Counted from the stretch's first letter, positions 52,744 through 62,066 are shown. The stretch is DNA of 64,000 bases from Oscillospiraceae bacterium (GCA_900768995.1 CAAGEZ010000039.1:1-64000); one strand, 5' to 3'. The notes: a model not told the origin generated them from the sequence alone. Program-made: numbers and translations.

Positions 52744-53315
52744 TGAAGCTGATACTTGCGTCCAACAATAAAAACAAGCTGAGAGAATTTAAGGAAATTC
52801 TCGAGCCCCACGGCTTTGAGGTAGTCTCCCAGAGCGAAGCGGGAGCTGATATCGAGGTGGAGGAAACAGGAACCACCTTTGAGGAGAATGCATATCTCAA
52901 AGCCAAGGCAATTTACGATATGTTCCGTCTCCCCGTCATCGCCGATGACAGCGGACTTGAAGTCGATGCATTAAACGGCGCACCGGGAATATATTCCGCA
53001 AGATATGCTGAGGAGGGCAAGCGCTGTGCAAGAGTTCTTTCCGAGCTTGAAGGCGTGCCCGATGAAAAGCGCACCGCCCGCTTCAAATGCTGCATCTGCT
53101 ACATTGACGCAAGCGGCGAAAAGCACGTTGTAACAGGCGTATGCGAGGGAAAGATTGGCTATGAAAAGCTTGGCACAAACGGCTTCGGCTATGACCCCAT
53201 ATTTATGTACGGCGACAAGAGCTTTGCGGAAATATCCGCCGAGGAAAAGAACAAGGTCAGCCACAGAAGCGACGCACTGAGAAAATTTGAAGAAGTAATA
53301 AAAGGAGTAAAATAA
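52743..53315 (+). CDS. rdgB: XTP/dITP diphosphatase (RdgB/HAM1)
   Basis: This enzyme hydrolyses non-canonical purine nucleoside triphosphates such as dITP and XTP, keeping them out of DNA and RNA. The 190-residue protein has the HAM1 motifs ASNNKNKLREFKEI, DDSGLEVDALNGAPG and the C-terminal SHRSDALRKF. It overlaps the ftsY stop by one nucleotide (TAATG). All active-site segments appear present. Confidence 0.96.
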   Translation: MKLILASNNKNKLREFKEILEPHGFEVVSQSEAGADIEVEETGTTFEENAYLKAKAIYDMFRLPVIADDSGLEVDALNGAPGIYSARYAEEGKRCARVLSELEGVPDEKRTARFKCCICYIDASGEKHVVTGVCEGKIGYEKLGTNGFGYDPIFMYGDKSFAEISAEEKNKVSHRSDALRKFEEVIKGVK

Positions 53316-53317
53316 TT

Positions 53318-53626
53318 ATGCTTACAAGCAAACAGAGAGCTTATTTAAGAGGCATCGCCGCAAAAGAGGACACCATTTTGCAGGTGGGCAAGGGCGGTAT
53401 CGGTGAAAATCTCATCACACAGGTAAATGACGCACTGAAAGCAAGAGAGATCGTAAAGCTCAAAGTCCTTGAGACCGCAATGCTCTCCGCACAGGAAGCG
53501 GCAGCACAGCTGGCAGAAGCAACAAAATCCGATGTTGTCCAGACTATCGGAAACAAGCTTGTGCTTTTCAAGAGAAACCCCCAGGAGCCTAAAATAGAGC
53601 TGCCCAAGGCAGAAAAGAAAAAGTGA
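53318..53626 (+). CDS. yhbY: YhbY-type ribosome assembly RNA-binding protein
   Basis: The 102-residue protein is a CRS1/YhbY (CRM) domain, an RNA-binding fold that joins the large ribosomal subunit during assembly. Recognisable parts are QRAYLRGIAA, the GxxG loop QVGKGGIGENL, LKAREIVKLKVLE and VQTIGNKLVLFK. It is 2 nt after rdgB and overlaps nadD. Confidence 0.93.
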   Translation: MLTSKQRAYLRGIAAKEDTILQVGKGGIGENLITQVNDALKAREIVKLKVLETAMLSAQEAAAQLAEATKSDVVQTIGNKLVLFKRNPQEPKIELPKAEKKK

Positions 53627-54243
53627 TAACCGCACTTTTCGGCGGCACCTTCGACCCCGTTCATTTAGGGCATACAAATGCGGTCCGCTCGCTCCTTGAA
53701 AGCGAAATATCCCCCCACAGAGTGATAATTATGCCCGCATTCGTAAACCCGTTCAAAGCGGGCATAAACACGGAAAACCGTGCCGACTGCGGGCAGCGTC
53801 TCGAAATGTGCAGGCTTGCCTTTGAAAAGCTCCCCCGCTGTCAAGTCTCCGATTATGAGATTAAAAAAGGCAGCATAAGCTTTACCTCCGACACCCTCAG
53901 ACATCTGAAAACCACCTATCCCGATGATGACCTCGTTCTCACTGTGGGCAGCGATTCCCTTGCCACACTTCCCACCTGGCACCGTGCTGACTACATCATA
54001 AAGACCGCCCGAATTGCGGCAGTGTCCCGCTCGGAAGAGGAGTCCCATAAAATTGAGGACTACTCCGCAGCCGTGAAAGCAATGGGCGGACGGGTAACGA
54101 TAATAAAAACCCGCCCCTTCGACATTTCATCAACGGAAATTCGTGAAAAAATTGTTAATAATCAGGATATATCTTGCTATATGGACGAAAATGTAGTAAA
54201 ATATATTGTGTATAAGTCTATATATAAATCAGGTGATAAATAA
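53623..54243 (+). CDS. nadD: Nicotinate-nucleotide adenylyltransferase
   Basis: NadD makes nicotinic acid adenine dinucleotide in NAD+ synthesis. The 206-residue protein begins TALFGGTFDPVHLGH, the nucleotidyltransferase HxGH motif, and has ISSTEIREK near residue 168. The start codon is GTG, overlapping the yhbY stop (GTGA). The nadD-yqeK-rsfS order is typical of Firmicutes and shows translational coupling. Confidence 0.95.
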   Translation: MITALFGGTFDPVHLGHTNAVRSLLESEISPHRVIIMPAFVNPFKAGINTENRADCGQRLEMCRLAFEKLPRCQVSDYEIKKGSISFTSDTLRHLKTTYPDDDLVLTVGSDSLATLPTWHRADYIIKTARIAAVSRSEEESHKIEDYSAAVKAMGGRVTIIKTRPFDISSTEIREKIVNNQDISCYMDENVVKYIVYKSIYKSGDK

Positions 54244-54831
54244 ATGGCAGCAGAGATCTGCGGGGTAAGCCCGGAAGAGATAAAGGATATCCTGAAAATA
54301 CGGCTTTCAAAGAAAAGATATACCCACAGCCTTAATGTGTCAGATGCCGCAGTAAGGCTTGCGGAAAGATACGGCGGAGATAAGGAAAAATGCCGCCTTG
54401 CAGGGCTTGTCCACGACATCTGCAAGGAAATTCCCAACGAGGAACAGCTCGTTATGGGCAAAAAGAGCATTATCCCCCTCAGCAGCGTGGAGGAAAAAAT
54501 ACCCGCCCTCTACCACGCCGCAGCAGGAGCGTGGTACATCGAGCACGTCCTCCACATTTCCGATGAAGATGTGCTTATGGCAGTGCGTTTCCACACAGCC
54601 GCAAGGTGCGGAATGTCACGGACGGAGGAGATAATATATCTCGCCGACCTAATTTCCGATGACCGCACCTACAAGGACGTTGCCCGAATGAGAAAGCTTG
54701 CCTTTGAGGATATAGACAAGGCGATGCTTGAAGCTATCCGCTTTTCAATAAGCGATGTCCTCGCCAAAGGCTCCCTTATCCCCGAAAGCACCACACAGGC
54801 GTATAACACATATGCCGAAAAATCCAGATAA
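54244..54831 (+). CDS. yqeK: YqeK-family HD-domain phosphohydrolase
   Basis: The 195-residue protein has the HD-domain pattern HSLNVSDAAVRLAERYG, then AGLVHDICKEI with the HD pair near residue 58, YHAAAGAWYIEHV and YLADLISDDRTYK. Members hydrolyse diadenosine tetraphosphate symmetrically. Its ATG directly follows the nadD stop. Confidence 0.92.
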   Translation: MAAEICGVSPEEIKDILKIRLSKKRYTHSLNVSDAAVRLAERYGGDKEKCRLAGLVHDICKEIPNEEQLVMGKKSIIPLSSVEEKIPALYHAAAGAWYIEHVLHISDEDVLMAVRFHTAARCGMSRTEEIIYLADLISDDRTYKDVARMRKLAFEDIDKAMLEAIRFSISDVLAKGSLIPESTTQAYNTYAEKSR

Positions 54832-54846
54832 GAAAGGCGTTTTTTT

Positions 54847-55212
54847 ATGACCGATAACCTTACACAGCAGCAGAAGCTTGAAATAATCGTCAAGGCTCTC
54901 GACAGCAAAAAAGCCGAGGACATAAAGGTGATAAAGGTAGGCGACCTCACCGTTATCGCCGATTATTTCGTAATAGCCGACGGAACATCTTCCACACAGA
55001 CAAAGGCTCTCGCCGACGAGGCAGAGTACAAGATGCAGGAAAACGGCGTTGTTCCCAACAGGGTACAGGGCAACAACGGCTCCAACTGGGTCATAATCGA
55101 CTACGGCGATATCGTCGTACACGTTTTCAGCAAGGAACAGAGAGATTTCTACAACCTCGAGCGTCTCTGGAGAGACGGCGAGGACATTGATATATCGGAT
55201 TGGGTAAAATAA
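54847..55212 (+). CDS. rsfS: Ribosome silencing factor RsfS
   Basis: RsfS binds L14 on the 50S subunit and blocks subunit joining when nutrients are short. The 121-residue protein has the DUF143 core VGDLTVIADYFVIADGTSS and WVIIDYGDIVVHVF. GAAAGG precedes the ATG. It is the end of the nadD-yqeK-rsfS run. Confidence 0.94.
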   Translation: MTDNLTQQQKLEIIVKALDSKKAEDIKVIKVGDLTVIADYFVIADGTSSTQTKALADEAEYKMQENGVVPNRVQGNNGSNWVIIDYGDIVVHVFSKEQRDFYNLERLWRDGEDIDISDWVK

Positions 55213-55246
55213 ACTGACATAAACTGACAAAAAAGGGGTATTTGAA

Positions 55247-55768
55247 ATGGAAAACAACGACTATTCCGCTCTTTATTCCGATAAAGAGTTTGAAAAAGCA
55301 GACCCTCACGCAGACGCTTATGACGATTACCTTGAACGTGAGCTTGTCCGAAAGGGAAAGCTCAAAACCACCGTACTCGGTGTATTGATGCTCATAGGCA
55401 CAGGAATAAACTTCCTGAGAACATTCCCCGACCTTGAAAAAGGCTTTGCCTACTGGCTGGGCGAGGTGCTCTTTATAGTGCTCTGCGCCGCAGTTATCGT
55501 GATGTATATGAAAGGTAAAAACTACGCAAGAATAATCATCGGCGTGTTTTACTGCATAGCTCTTGCGATATCACTTGTGACAACTGTTGCTGCGACCGCT
55601 GTAACAGCATCATACGGCAGTGCGGTGATAATAGTAAGTTTGACAGCAACTCTTTTTGCCGCCGCATTTATCGGCGTATTCATATGGTTCACATTAATTG
55701 ACAAAAGCGTAAAAGCATATTGTTTATCCACAAAAACGGAAAGGGGTACCGACAATGGACGAACTTAA
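55247..55768 (+). CDS. Membrane protein of unknown function
   Basis: The 173-residue protein has an acidic cytosolic N-terminus (about residues 1-38) and four membrane helices (about 44-60, 70-87, 95-118 and 125-150). I recognise no family. The end overlaps the start of the next gene by 14 nt, so the two products may act together. No catalytic motif is visible. Confidence 0.6.
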   Translation: MENNDYSALYSDKEFEKADPHADAYDDYLERELVRKGKLKTTVLGVLMLIGTGINFLRTFPDLEKGFAYWLGEVLFIVLCAAVIVMYMKGKNYARIIIGVFYCIALAISLVTTVAATAVTASYGSAVIIVSLTATLFAAAFIGVFIWFTLIDKSVKAYCLSTKTERGTDNGRT

Positions 55769-56506
55769 AATGGAAGGGCTTGAACTGCCCGAAACAGGCG
55801 AAAGCTACGAAAATATTCCCGATGCATCAGAGGGACTTGATAACACAAAGGCAGAACGCCCCTCAATGGGCAGCGTAGATGACCTTTCGGACATCGAAAT
55901 GCCCGCATTCAGCGAAATGGACGGCACAGCTCCCTCATCACCCGCTGAAACAGGCACATCCGTGTCACTCGAAAAGCCCTCCGAGCCAAAGCCAATGTTT
56001 GAGGATATGACAGCTCCCGCCAAGCCTCAGAGCAGTGCAAAGACCACGTCCCAAAGCTCTTATACATATCAGAGCACAAGCAGCACCTCTCAGGGCACAG
56101 CTGGCACATATCAGAGCGTTTACGGCTCCTCATCATCTTCAAGAACCTCTTCAATGGACGCTGTTTATGCCGCAAGAATGGCTGTTGACCCCGAAAAATA
56201 CGAAAGGGGGGTCTCCTTGACCTCGCCCTTTCCGCCGTACTCCTCTATCTGTTCATCAGATTTTTCAAGGGAAGCGACGGTGCAAAAAACACTATCGCCA
56301 CCATTGTGGGAATAGATATAGTTTTCAGCATTCTCGGACTTATTCAGGCAGGCATCGCAACGGTAGCCCTCAGCGGACTTGGTCTCGGAGCTATCGGCGG
56401 CCTCATAATGATACTCGGCATCATCACCCTGCTTGTAAGGGGCGTAATGCTCTATTTTCTTGTTCTTGACGATGATATCTCCGAATACAGCAAGAACAAG
56501 CAGTAA
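55755..56506 (+). pseudogene. Tail-anchored acidic/Ser-rich membrane protein, frameshifted at G6
   Basis: The first frame (ATG 55755) gives an acidic, Ser/Thr/Gln-rich soluble part ending AARMAVDPEKYER. At a run of six G (56206-56211) the frame must change by one base to continue as GGLLDLALSAVLLYLFIRFF. Two more hydrophobic segments and DDDISEYSKNKQ follow, to the stop at 56506. With a seven-G run the gene would encode one protein of about 250 residues with three or so membrane helices. As written, the first frame stops at 56315. This could be a mutation, a sequencing error in the homopolymer, phase variation or recoding. The family is unknown. Confidence 0.65.
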
Positions 56507-56561
56507 TTTACGATATCACATATATATGATATAAATTATAAATTATAAAGGAATGATAATT

Positions 56562-59000
56562 TTGGAAAGATACGATTTTGCCGCCATAGAGGCAAAATGG
56601 CAGAAATACTGGGAGGAAAACGAAACCTTCAAGACTGATGTGTGGGATTTCTCAAAGCCCAAATATTATGTTCTGGATATGTTCCCCTACCCCTCAGGAG
56701 TAGGTCTCCACGCAGGACACCCCGAGGGATATACAGCCACCGACATTGTTTCCCGAATGAAGAGAATGCAGGGCTACAATGTCCTCCACCCAATGGGCTA
56801 TGACTCCTTCGGACTTCCCGCCGAGCAGTATGCCGTGACCACAGGCAACCACCCCAACGGCTTTACTCAGAAGAACATTCAGACCTTTTCCAAGCAGCTC
56901 AAGGAGCTTGGCTTTGACTATGACTGGTCAAAGATGATAGCCACCTCCGACCCCAAGTTCTACAAGTGGACCCAGTGGATATTCAAGCAGCTCTATCTTG
57001 ACGGCTATGCAAAGTATGTGGATATGCCCGTAAACTGGTGCGAAGAGCTTGGAACCGTACTTTCCAATGATGAAGTGATCGACGGAAGATCCGAGCGTGG
57101 CGGCTACCCCGTTGTAAGAAAGAATATGAAGCAGTGGGTTATCGACCAGCCCGCCTTTGCCGAAAAGCTCCTTGAAGGGCTCGACGAGATCGACTGGCCC
57201 GAATCCACCAAGGCAATGCAGCGCAACTGGATAGGCAAGTCCACAGGCGTTGAGGTCAAGTTCGACATCGTAGGCGGCGGCGATTTCAGCATCTACACCA
57301 CCTGTATCGAAACGATTTACGGCATCACCTTTATGGTTCTCGCTCCCGACGGCGACATCGTAAAAACTCTTATGCCCCGAATCACCAACAAGGAAGAAGT
57401 CCAGGCATACATCGACGAGACCCTTAAAAAGAACGATATGGACCGCACCGAGCTCAACAAGACCAAATCAGGCTGCGAGCTCAAGGGCGTTACCTGCATA
57501 AATCCCGTAAACGGCAAGGAAGTCAGAATGTTCATCGGCGACTTCGTTCTTGCAAGCTACGGCACAGGCGCAGTTATGGCTGTCCCCTCTCACGACCAGC
57601 GTGACTTCGAGTATGCGGTTGCCCACAACATTGATATGATCCAGGTCATCGACGGCGATGATAAGCTTGGCCACGTAGACGTTTCCGAAAAGGCATTTGA
57701 AAAGGGCGACTATCTCGGCAAGGGCTATAAGCTCATCAATTCCGAGGAATTTACAGGCCTCACCGTTGAGGAAGCCAAGGAAGCCATAACCGCAAAGCTT
57801 GAAAAAACAGGTGTTGCAAAGCGCACCACCAATTATCATTTCAGAGAATGGATATTTGCCCGTCAGCGCTACTGGGGCGAACCCGTTCCCGTTGTCCACA
57901 CCGAAAGCGGTGAGATACACGTCCTCGATGACGATGAGCTCCCCCTCATTCTCCCCGAGCTGGAGGATTACAAGGGCAAGAACGGCAAAGCACCTCTTGA
58001 AAACGCCACCGAGTGGAAAAAGTATGACCACAACGGCATAAAGGGCACAAGAGAGACCTCCACAATGCCCGGCTCCGCAGGTTCAAGCTGGTATTATTTC
58101 CGCTATATCGACCCCGATAATGAGAACGAATTTGCAAACGAGGAGCTTTTAAAGCACTGGATGCCCGTTGACCTCTACATCGGCGGTCCCGAGCACGCAG
58201 TAGGACATCTTATGTACTCCCGTATCTGGAACAGATACCTTTACGACAAGGGCCTCGCACCCACAAAGGAGCCTTTCAGGAAGCTGGTTCATCAGGGTAT
58301 GATACTTGGCGAAAACGGCATCAAAATGGGCAAGCGTTTCCCCGAATATGTTATCAATCCCAGCGACATCGTAAGGGATTACGGCGCTGACACCCTCAGA
58401 CTTTACGAAATGTTTATGGGTCCCCTTGAAGTCTCCAAGCCTTGGAGTATGTCAGGCGTTGAGGGCGCAAAGAAGTTCATCACACGTGTATGGAACTTCT
58501 TCACCGAGCCTGCAAACCTCACAGCGGACAATGACGGTGTTCTCACAAGAGTATATCATCAGACCGTTAAAAAGGTAACAGATGATTTTGAAGCCCTTGC
58601 ATTCAACACCGCCATAAGCCAGCTTATGATATTTATGAACGCCGCATACAAGGCAGGAAAATGCCCCAAGGAATACGCCGAGGGCATTGTAAAGCTCCTC
58701 TCCCCCGTAACACCCCACGTCTGCGAAGAGCTGTGGAGCGTTCTCGGTCACGATAATACAATTGCATACGAGTCCTGGCCCGTTTATGACGAAAAGCAGC
58801 TTGAAGTCGATACTATCGAGATCGCCGTTCAGGTAAACGGAAAGCTCAAGGGCAAGATATCCGTAGGCGTTGACGAGGATCAGGAGTCCGCACTTGCAAA
58901 GGCAAATGCACACCCTGATGTCAAGGCATTCCTCGACGGCAAAACAATCGTCAAGGAAATTTACGTCAAGGGCAGGATCGTAAACATCGTTGCAAAATAA
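56562..59000 (+). CDS. leuS: Leucyl-tRNA synthetase
   Basis: LeuRS charges tRNA-Leu. The start is best placed at TTG 56562 (MERYDFAAIEAKWQKYW), since AAAGGA lies 9 nt before it; an ATG 9 nt earlier sits too close to that site. The 812 residues include the HIGH region PYPSGVGLHAGHPEG, the editing domain (about 220-400, with TYGTGAVMAVPSHDQRD-like ASYGTGAVMAVPSHD), a KMSKS-like loop GIKMGKRFP, the catalytic GSAGSSWYYFRY and the anticodon-binding tail. The KMSKS motif reads KMGKR, one serine replaced by glycine. Confidence 0.97.
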   Translation: MERYDFAAIEAKWQKYWEENETFKTDVWDFSKPKYYVLDMFPYPSGVGLHAGHPEGYTATDIVSRMKRMQGYNVLHPMGYDSFGLPAEQYAVTTGNHPNGFTQKNIQTFSKQLKELGFDYDWSKMIATSDPKFYKWTQWIFKQLYLDGYAKYVDMPVNWCEELGTVLSNDEVIDGRSERGGYPVVRKNMKQWVIDQPAFAEKLLEGLDEIDWPESTKAMQRNWIGKSTGVEVKFDIVGGGDFSIYTTCIETIYGITFMVLAPDGDIVKTLMPRITNKEEVQAYIDETLKKNDMDRTELNKTKSGCELKGVTCINPVNGKEVRMFIGDFVLASYGTGAVMAVPSHDQRDFEYAVAHNIDMIQVIDGDDKLGHVDVSEKAFEKGDYLGKGYKLINSEEFTGLTVEEAKEAITAKLEKTGVAKRTTNYHFREWIFARQRYWGEPVPVVHTESGEIHVLDDDELPLILPELEDYKGKNGKAPLENATEWKKYDHNGIKGTRETSTMPGSAGSSWYYFRYIDPDNENEFANEELLKHWMPVDLYIGGPEHAVGHLMYSRIWNRYLYDKGLAPTKEPFRKLVHQGMILGENGIKMGKRFPEYVINPSDIVRDYGADTLRLYEMFMGPLEVSKPWSMSGVEGAKKFITRVWNFFTEPANLTADNDGVLTRVYHQTVKKVTDDFEALAFNTAISQLMIFMNAAYKAGKCPKEYAEGIVKLLSPVTPHVCEELWSVLGHDNTIAYESWPVYDEKQLEVDTIEIAVQVNGKLKGKISVGVDEDQESALAKANAHPDVKAFLDGKTIVKEIYVKGRIVNIVAK

Positions 59001-59010
59001 GATAGTGATT

Positions 59011-59055
59011 CTGCACAAAATTCTCAGAAAAAATTTGTCTTGAATTTTTGTGCAG
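59011..59055. repeat. Hairpin between leuS and rpsU
   Basis: CTGCACAAAATTC and GAATTTTTGTGCAG are complementary across an 18-nt A/T-rich loop. No T run follows. It may be an mRNA-stabilising 3' end for leuS or a weak terminator. Confidence 0.5.
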
Positions 59056-59059
59056 GCAC

Positions 59060-59089
59060 TTGACAAATCGTTGTGATATATAGTATAAT
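59060..59089 (+). promoter_or_regulatory. Promoter for rpsU
   Basis: TTGACA (59060-59065) and TATAAT (59084-59089) are 18 nt apart, about 55 nt before the rpsU start. Confidence 0.75.
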
Positions 59090-59143
59090 GTTATAGTTAT
59101 ATCGTATATAATCCTCTGCCAAAGGGCAAAGGGAGGGAACAAA

Positions 59144-59317
59144 ATGGCTGAAATTCACGTTGGAAAGAACGAGACCTTAGAGACTGCTCTTAAGCGTTTT
59201 AAGAGAAGCTGTGCTAAGGACGGCGTTATCGCTGAAGTTCGTAAAAGAGAACACTACGAGAAGCCTTCTGTAAAGCGCAAGAAGAAGTCTGAGGCTGCTC
59301 GTAAGCGTAAGTATTAA
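59144..59317 (+). CDS. rpsU: 30S ribosomal protein S21
   Basis: The 57-residue protein starts MAEIHVGKNETLETALKRFK and ends in a basic tail (KRKKKSEAARKRKY), the standard S21 pattern. S21 helps the 30S subunit pair with mRNA near the anti-Shine-Dalgarno end of 16S rRNA. GGGAGGG lies 7 nt before the ATG. It has its own promoter and terminator. Codon use is that of a highly expressed gene. Confidence 0.97.
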   Translation: MAEIHVGKNETLETALKRFKRSCAKDGVIAEVRKREHYEKPSVKRKKKSEAARKRKY

Positions 59318-59350
59318 TCGTTAATATGTTAATAGTATCGCTTAGTTCAG

Positions 59351-59386
59351 AAGCGGTGACACTTAATTGCTGTCACCGCTTTTTTC
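59351..59386 (+). terminator. Terminator after rpsU
   Basis: AAGCGGTGACA pairs with TGTCACCGCTT around a short loop, followed by six T. Confidence 0.85.
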
Positions 59387-59396
59387 TCTTTATATG

Positions 59397-59425
59397 TTGA
59401 TTTTTAAAAACAAATGTTGTATAAT
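59397..59425 (+). promoter_or_regulatory. Promoter for rarA
   Basis: TTGATT (59397-59402) and TATAAT (59420-59425) are 17 nt apart, about 40 nt before rarA. Confidence 0.6.
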
Positions 59426-59463
59426 TAAACATATGACTTAATTCATAAAGGCAGTGATAAAAA

Positions 59464-60744
59464 ATGTCCTCCCCCCTTGCAGACAGAATACGTCCCAAAA
59501 CCCTTGATGAAGTTGTGGGTCAGCGTCATCTCCTTGACAAAGGCAGATATCTCAGGCGCATAATCGACGGCGGCAATATCCCCAATATGATATTTTACGG
59601 TCCCTCGGGAGTGGGAAAAACCACCGTTGCACGGATAATTGCGGAAAATTCGGGAATGAAGCTCCATAAGCTCAACGGCACCTCCGCAGGGACAGCCGAT
59701 ATCAGGGACGTTATCGCCGACACAGGCACAATTGACGGAATGAACGGCGTCCTTTTGTACCTTGACGAGATACAGTATCTCAACAAAAAGCAGCAGCAGT
59801 CCCTCCTTGAATATATCGAAAACGGCCAGATAACCCTTATCGCCTCCACCACCGAAAACCCCTATTTTTACGTCTATAACGCCATTCTCAGCCGAAGTGC
59901 TGTGTTCGAGTTCAAGCCCGTCACCGCCGAGGACGTTATCCCCGCAGTGGAAAGGGCATTCCGTGTCCTCTCCGACGAATCGGGAGTGAAGATAAAGGCG
60001 GAAAAGGGCGTCTGCGAGCATATCGCCCGAGGCTGCGGCGGTGATGTCCGCAAATCGGTAAGTGTCTGTGAGCTGTGCTTTCTTGGAGCGGAAAATAACG
60101 GCACGGAAGCGGTAATAACCCTCGATGAAGCCAAAGCCCTCACCCAGCGAAGCAATAACCGCTATGACCGTGACGGCGACGAGCATTACGATATCCTCTC
60201 CGCCCTGCAAAAATCCATTCGTGGCAGCGATGAAAATGCCGCCCTCCACTATGCCGCAAGGCTCATCGAAGCGGGAGATATTATCTCGCTCTGCCGCCGA
60301 CTTCTTGTAATTGCCTCGGAGGATATCGGACTTGCCTACCCTATCGCTGCGGCAGTGACCAAATCCTGCGTTGACAGCGCCCTGCAGCTCGGTCTCCCCG
60401 AAGCACGTATCCCCCTTGCGGAGGCGGTCATACTCCTTGCAACATCGCCCAAATCCAACTCCGCCGAAGCCGCCATAGATGCCGCCCTTGCCGATGTCCG
60501 CACAAAGGAATGCGGAACACCGCCCAGGCATCTTCAAAACAAGCACTGCGACAGCACCGATGCGGATATCAAGGGACAACATTATCTCTATCCCCACGAT
60601 TATCCCAATCATTACGTTACCCAGCAGTATCTTCCCGACCCCATAAAGGACAGGGTGTATTACAAATTCGGCGACAACAAGACCGAGCAGGCAGCCTATG
60701 CCTACCGCAGACATATCCTCGGTGAGGACAACAAAAAGCCGTAA
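59464..60744 (+). CDS. rarA: Replication-associated recombination protein RarA
   Basis: RarA is an AAA+ ATPase that acts at stalled or gapped replication forks. The 426-residue protein starts PLADRIRPKTLDEVVGQRH, has Walker A YGPSGVGKTTVARI near residues 43-56, Walker B LYLDEIQYLNKKQQ near 98-111, sensor 1 ASTTENPYFYV and the C-terminal tetramerisation part (IDAALADVRT, HYLYPHDYPNHYVTQQYLP). All ATPase motifs look complete. Confidence 0.95.
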   Translation: MSSPLADRIRPKTLDEVVGQRHLLDKGRYLRRIIDGGNIPNMIFYGPSGVGKTTVARIIAENSGMKLHKLNGTSAGTADIRDVIADTGTIDGMNGVLLYLDEIQYLNKKQQQSLLEYIENGQITLIASTTENPYFYVYNAILSRSAVFEFKPVTAEDVIPAVERAFRVLSDESGVKIKAEKGVCEHIARGCGGDVRKSVSVCELCFLGAENNGTEAVITLDEAKALTQRSNNRYDRDGDEHYDILSALQKSIRGSDENAALHYAARLIEAGDIISLCRRLLVIASEDIGLAYPIAAAVTKSCVDSALQLGLPEARIPLAEAVILLATSPKSNSAEAAIDAALADVRTKECGTPPRHLQNKHCDSTDADIKGQHYLYPHDYPNHYVTQQYLPDPIKDRVYYKFGDNKTEQAAYAYRRHILGEDNKKP

Positions 60745-60759
60745 TAAGGAGAAAAACCA

Positions 60760-61245
60760 ATGCTGTTCACCCCAACAAGAGCCTATAAAAGCATACTGAA
60801 CGTCACCCCCGAAATTCTCCGTGAAATGGGAGTGACCGCACTTATCCTCGATATCGACAACACAATGACCACCCACGACAATCCCACCCCTATTGACGGA
60901 CTGTTCGACTGGCTTGACAATATGCGAAAAAGCGGCATAAAAATGATGATAGTCTCCAACAACCACGTCCCCCGAGTGACCCCCTTTGCAAAGCTTTTAG
61001 GGCTTGATTTTATCCCCGAGGGTGCAAAGCCCCTGCCCGTGGGATATAAAAAAGCCGCCGCCAAGCTCGGCGTGCCCAAAAACGAGATATGCACCATAGG
61101 CGACCAGCTTTTCACGGACATTCTCGGCGCAAAGCTTTTCGGCATAAAATCAATTCTCGTCCCCCCGATAGAGCCCGAAAAAACAGCATTTTTCAAAATA
61201 AAAAGAGCGGCGGAAAAGCCGTTTTTGCCAAAGAAATATCTGTAA
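60760..61245 (+). CDS. YqeG-family HAD IIIA-type phosphatase
   Basis: The 161-residue protein has the HAD nucleophile motif LILDIDNTMT near residues 28-37, motif II VSNNH near residue 66, and motif IV-like TIGDQLFTDILGAKL near residue 107. YqeG proteins are compact HAD phosphatases often near ribosome-assembly genes; the substrate is not known. It lies 15 nt after rarA. Confidence 0.88.
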   Translation: MLFTPTRAYKSILNVTPEILREMGVTALILDIDNTMTTHDNPTPIDGLFDWLDNMRKSGIKMMIVSNNHVPRVTPFAKLLGLDFIPEGAKPLPVGYKKAAAKLGVPKNEICTIGDQLFTDILGAKLFGIKSILVPPIEPEKTAFFKIKRAAEKPFLPKKYL

Positions 61246-61300
61246 AACCAATTTCAAATCGTTCACAGTTTGAGATAGGTATAAAAGGAGAAATTTTGAT

Positions 61301-62050
61301 ATGATAACAAAAAAATGTCGTGACTGCGGCAGAGAGTTCACCCTTACTGACGGCGAGATAGATTTTTACCGTTCAAAGGGCTTTGAGCTGCCAAGCCGCT
61401 GTAAAGCCTGCCGTGATAAGCGCAAGGGCAGACAAGCTCCATCCGCCGCCGCAAGTCCCACAAGCCGCCATACCCCACCGCCTAAGAAACCAAATCTCCC
61501 CGCATATCTGCTTGTCCTCATTTTAGCGGTCGGGCTCGTATTTACGGCAGTAACAAAGCTCACCGATACATTCATAACATCGGAACTTCCGCAAACCTCC
61601 GCTGTCACTGAAAATATTACATCGGCATTGACCACAGCCGAAATTTCAGCCGATACATCAGTCTCACAGCAGGAAACGGAAGTAACCACATCTTCCGAAA
61701 CATCAGCCGAATATACAACCACCACTGCGGAAACCACAGCAACAGAACCCCAGACCACAGCTGCTGCCGCAGCTTCCGCCCCGTCTCCTCATTTCCGCAA
61801 TGAAGAACGCCTAAATGAGCATTACGAAAAGCACGGAATAGGAATGGGCTTTGCTACCCCCGCCGAATATGAAGCCGCAGCGGCAGCAGTGGTAAACTCC
61901 CCTGAAGCCCTCCATAAGCTTGAAAAAGAGGACGGCGACGATGTTTATTACATCGAAAGCACCAACGAATTTGTCATAGTCTCCACCGACGGCTATATCA
62001 GGACATATTATCACCCCACAAACGGCAAAGAATATTTTGATAACCAGTAA
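61301..62050 (+). CDS. Zinc-ribbon, membrane, toxin-like C-terminal domain protein
   Basis: The 249-residue protein has three parts. Residues 1-45 are a zinc-ribbon of the trcl type (CRDCGREFTL at 6-15 and CKACRDKR near 34-41, two CxxC pairs). Residues about 66-88 are one membrane helix. Residues 95-160 are a Thr/Ser/Glu-rich linker, likely outside. Residues about 165-249 form a compact domain (RLNEHYEKHGIGMGFATPAE, then EFVIVSTDGYIRTYYHPTNG). This last domain resembles C-terminal RNase-like domains of polymorphic toxins in sequence pattern, from memory only. No immunity-like gene is adjacent. Confidence 0.6.
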   Translation: MITKKCRDCGREFTLTDGEIDFYRSKGFELPSRCKACRDKRKGRQAPSAAASPTSRHTPPPKKPNLPAYLLVLILAVGLVFTAVTKLTDTFITSELPQTSAVTENITSALTTAEISADTSVSQQETEVTTSSETSAEYTTTTAETTATEPQTTAAAAASAPSPHFRNEERLNEHYEKHGIGMGFATPAEYEAAAAAVVNSPEALHKLEKEDGDDVYYIESTNEFVIVSTDGYIRTYYHPTNGKEYFDNQ

Positions 62051-62066
62051 GAAAGGAAGAATAAAA

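Noticed and set aside
59443..60966. 507-codon open frame on the minus strand, antisense to rarA
   Set aside because: It is Gly/Val-rich, has no family resemblance, and lies opposite a clear rarA with complete AAA+ motifs. It is a codon-bias shadow.
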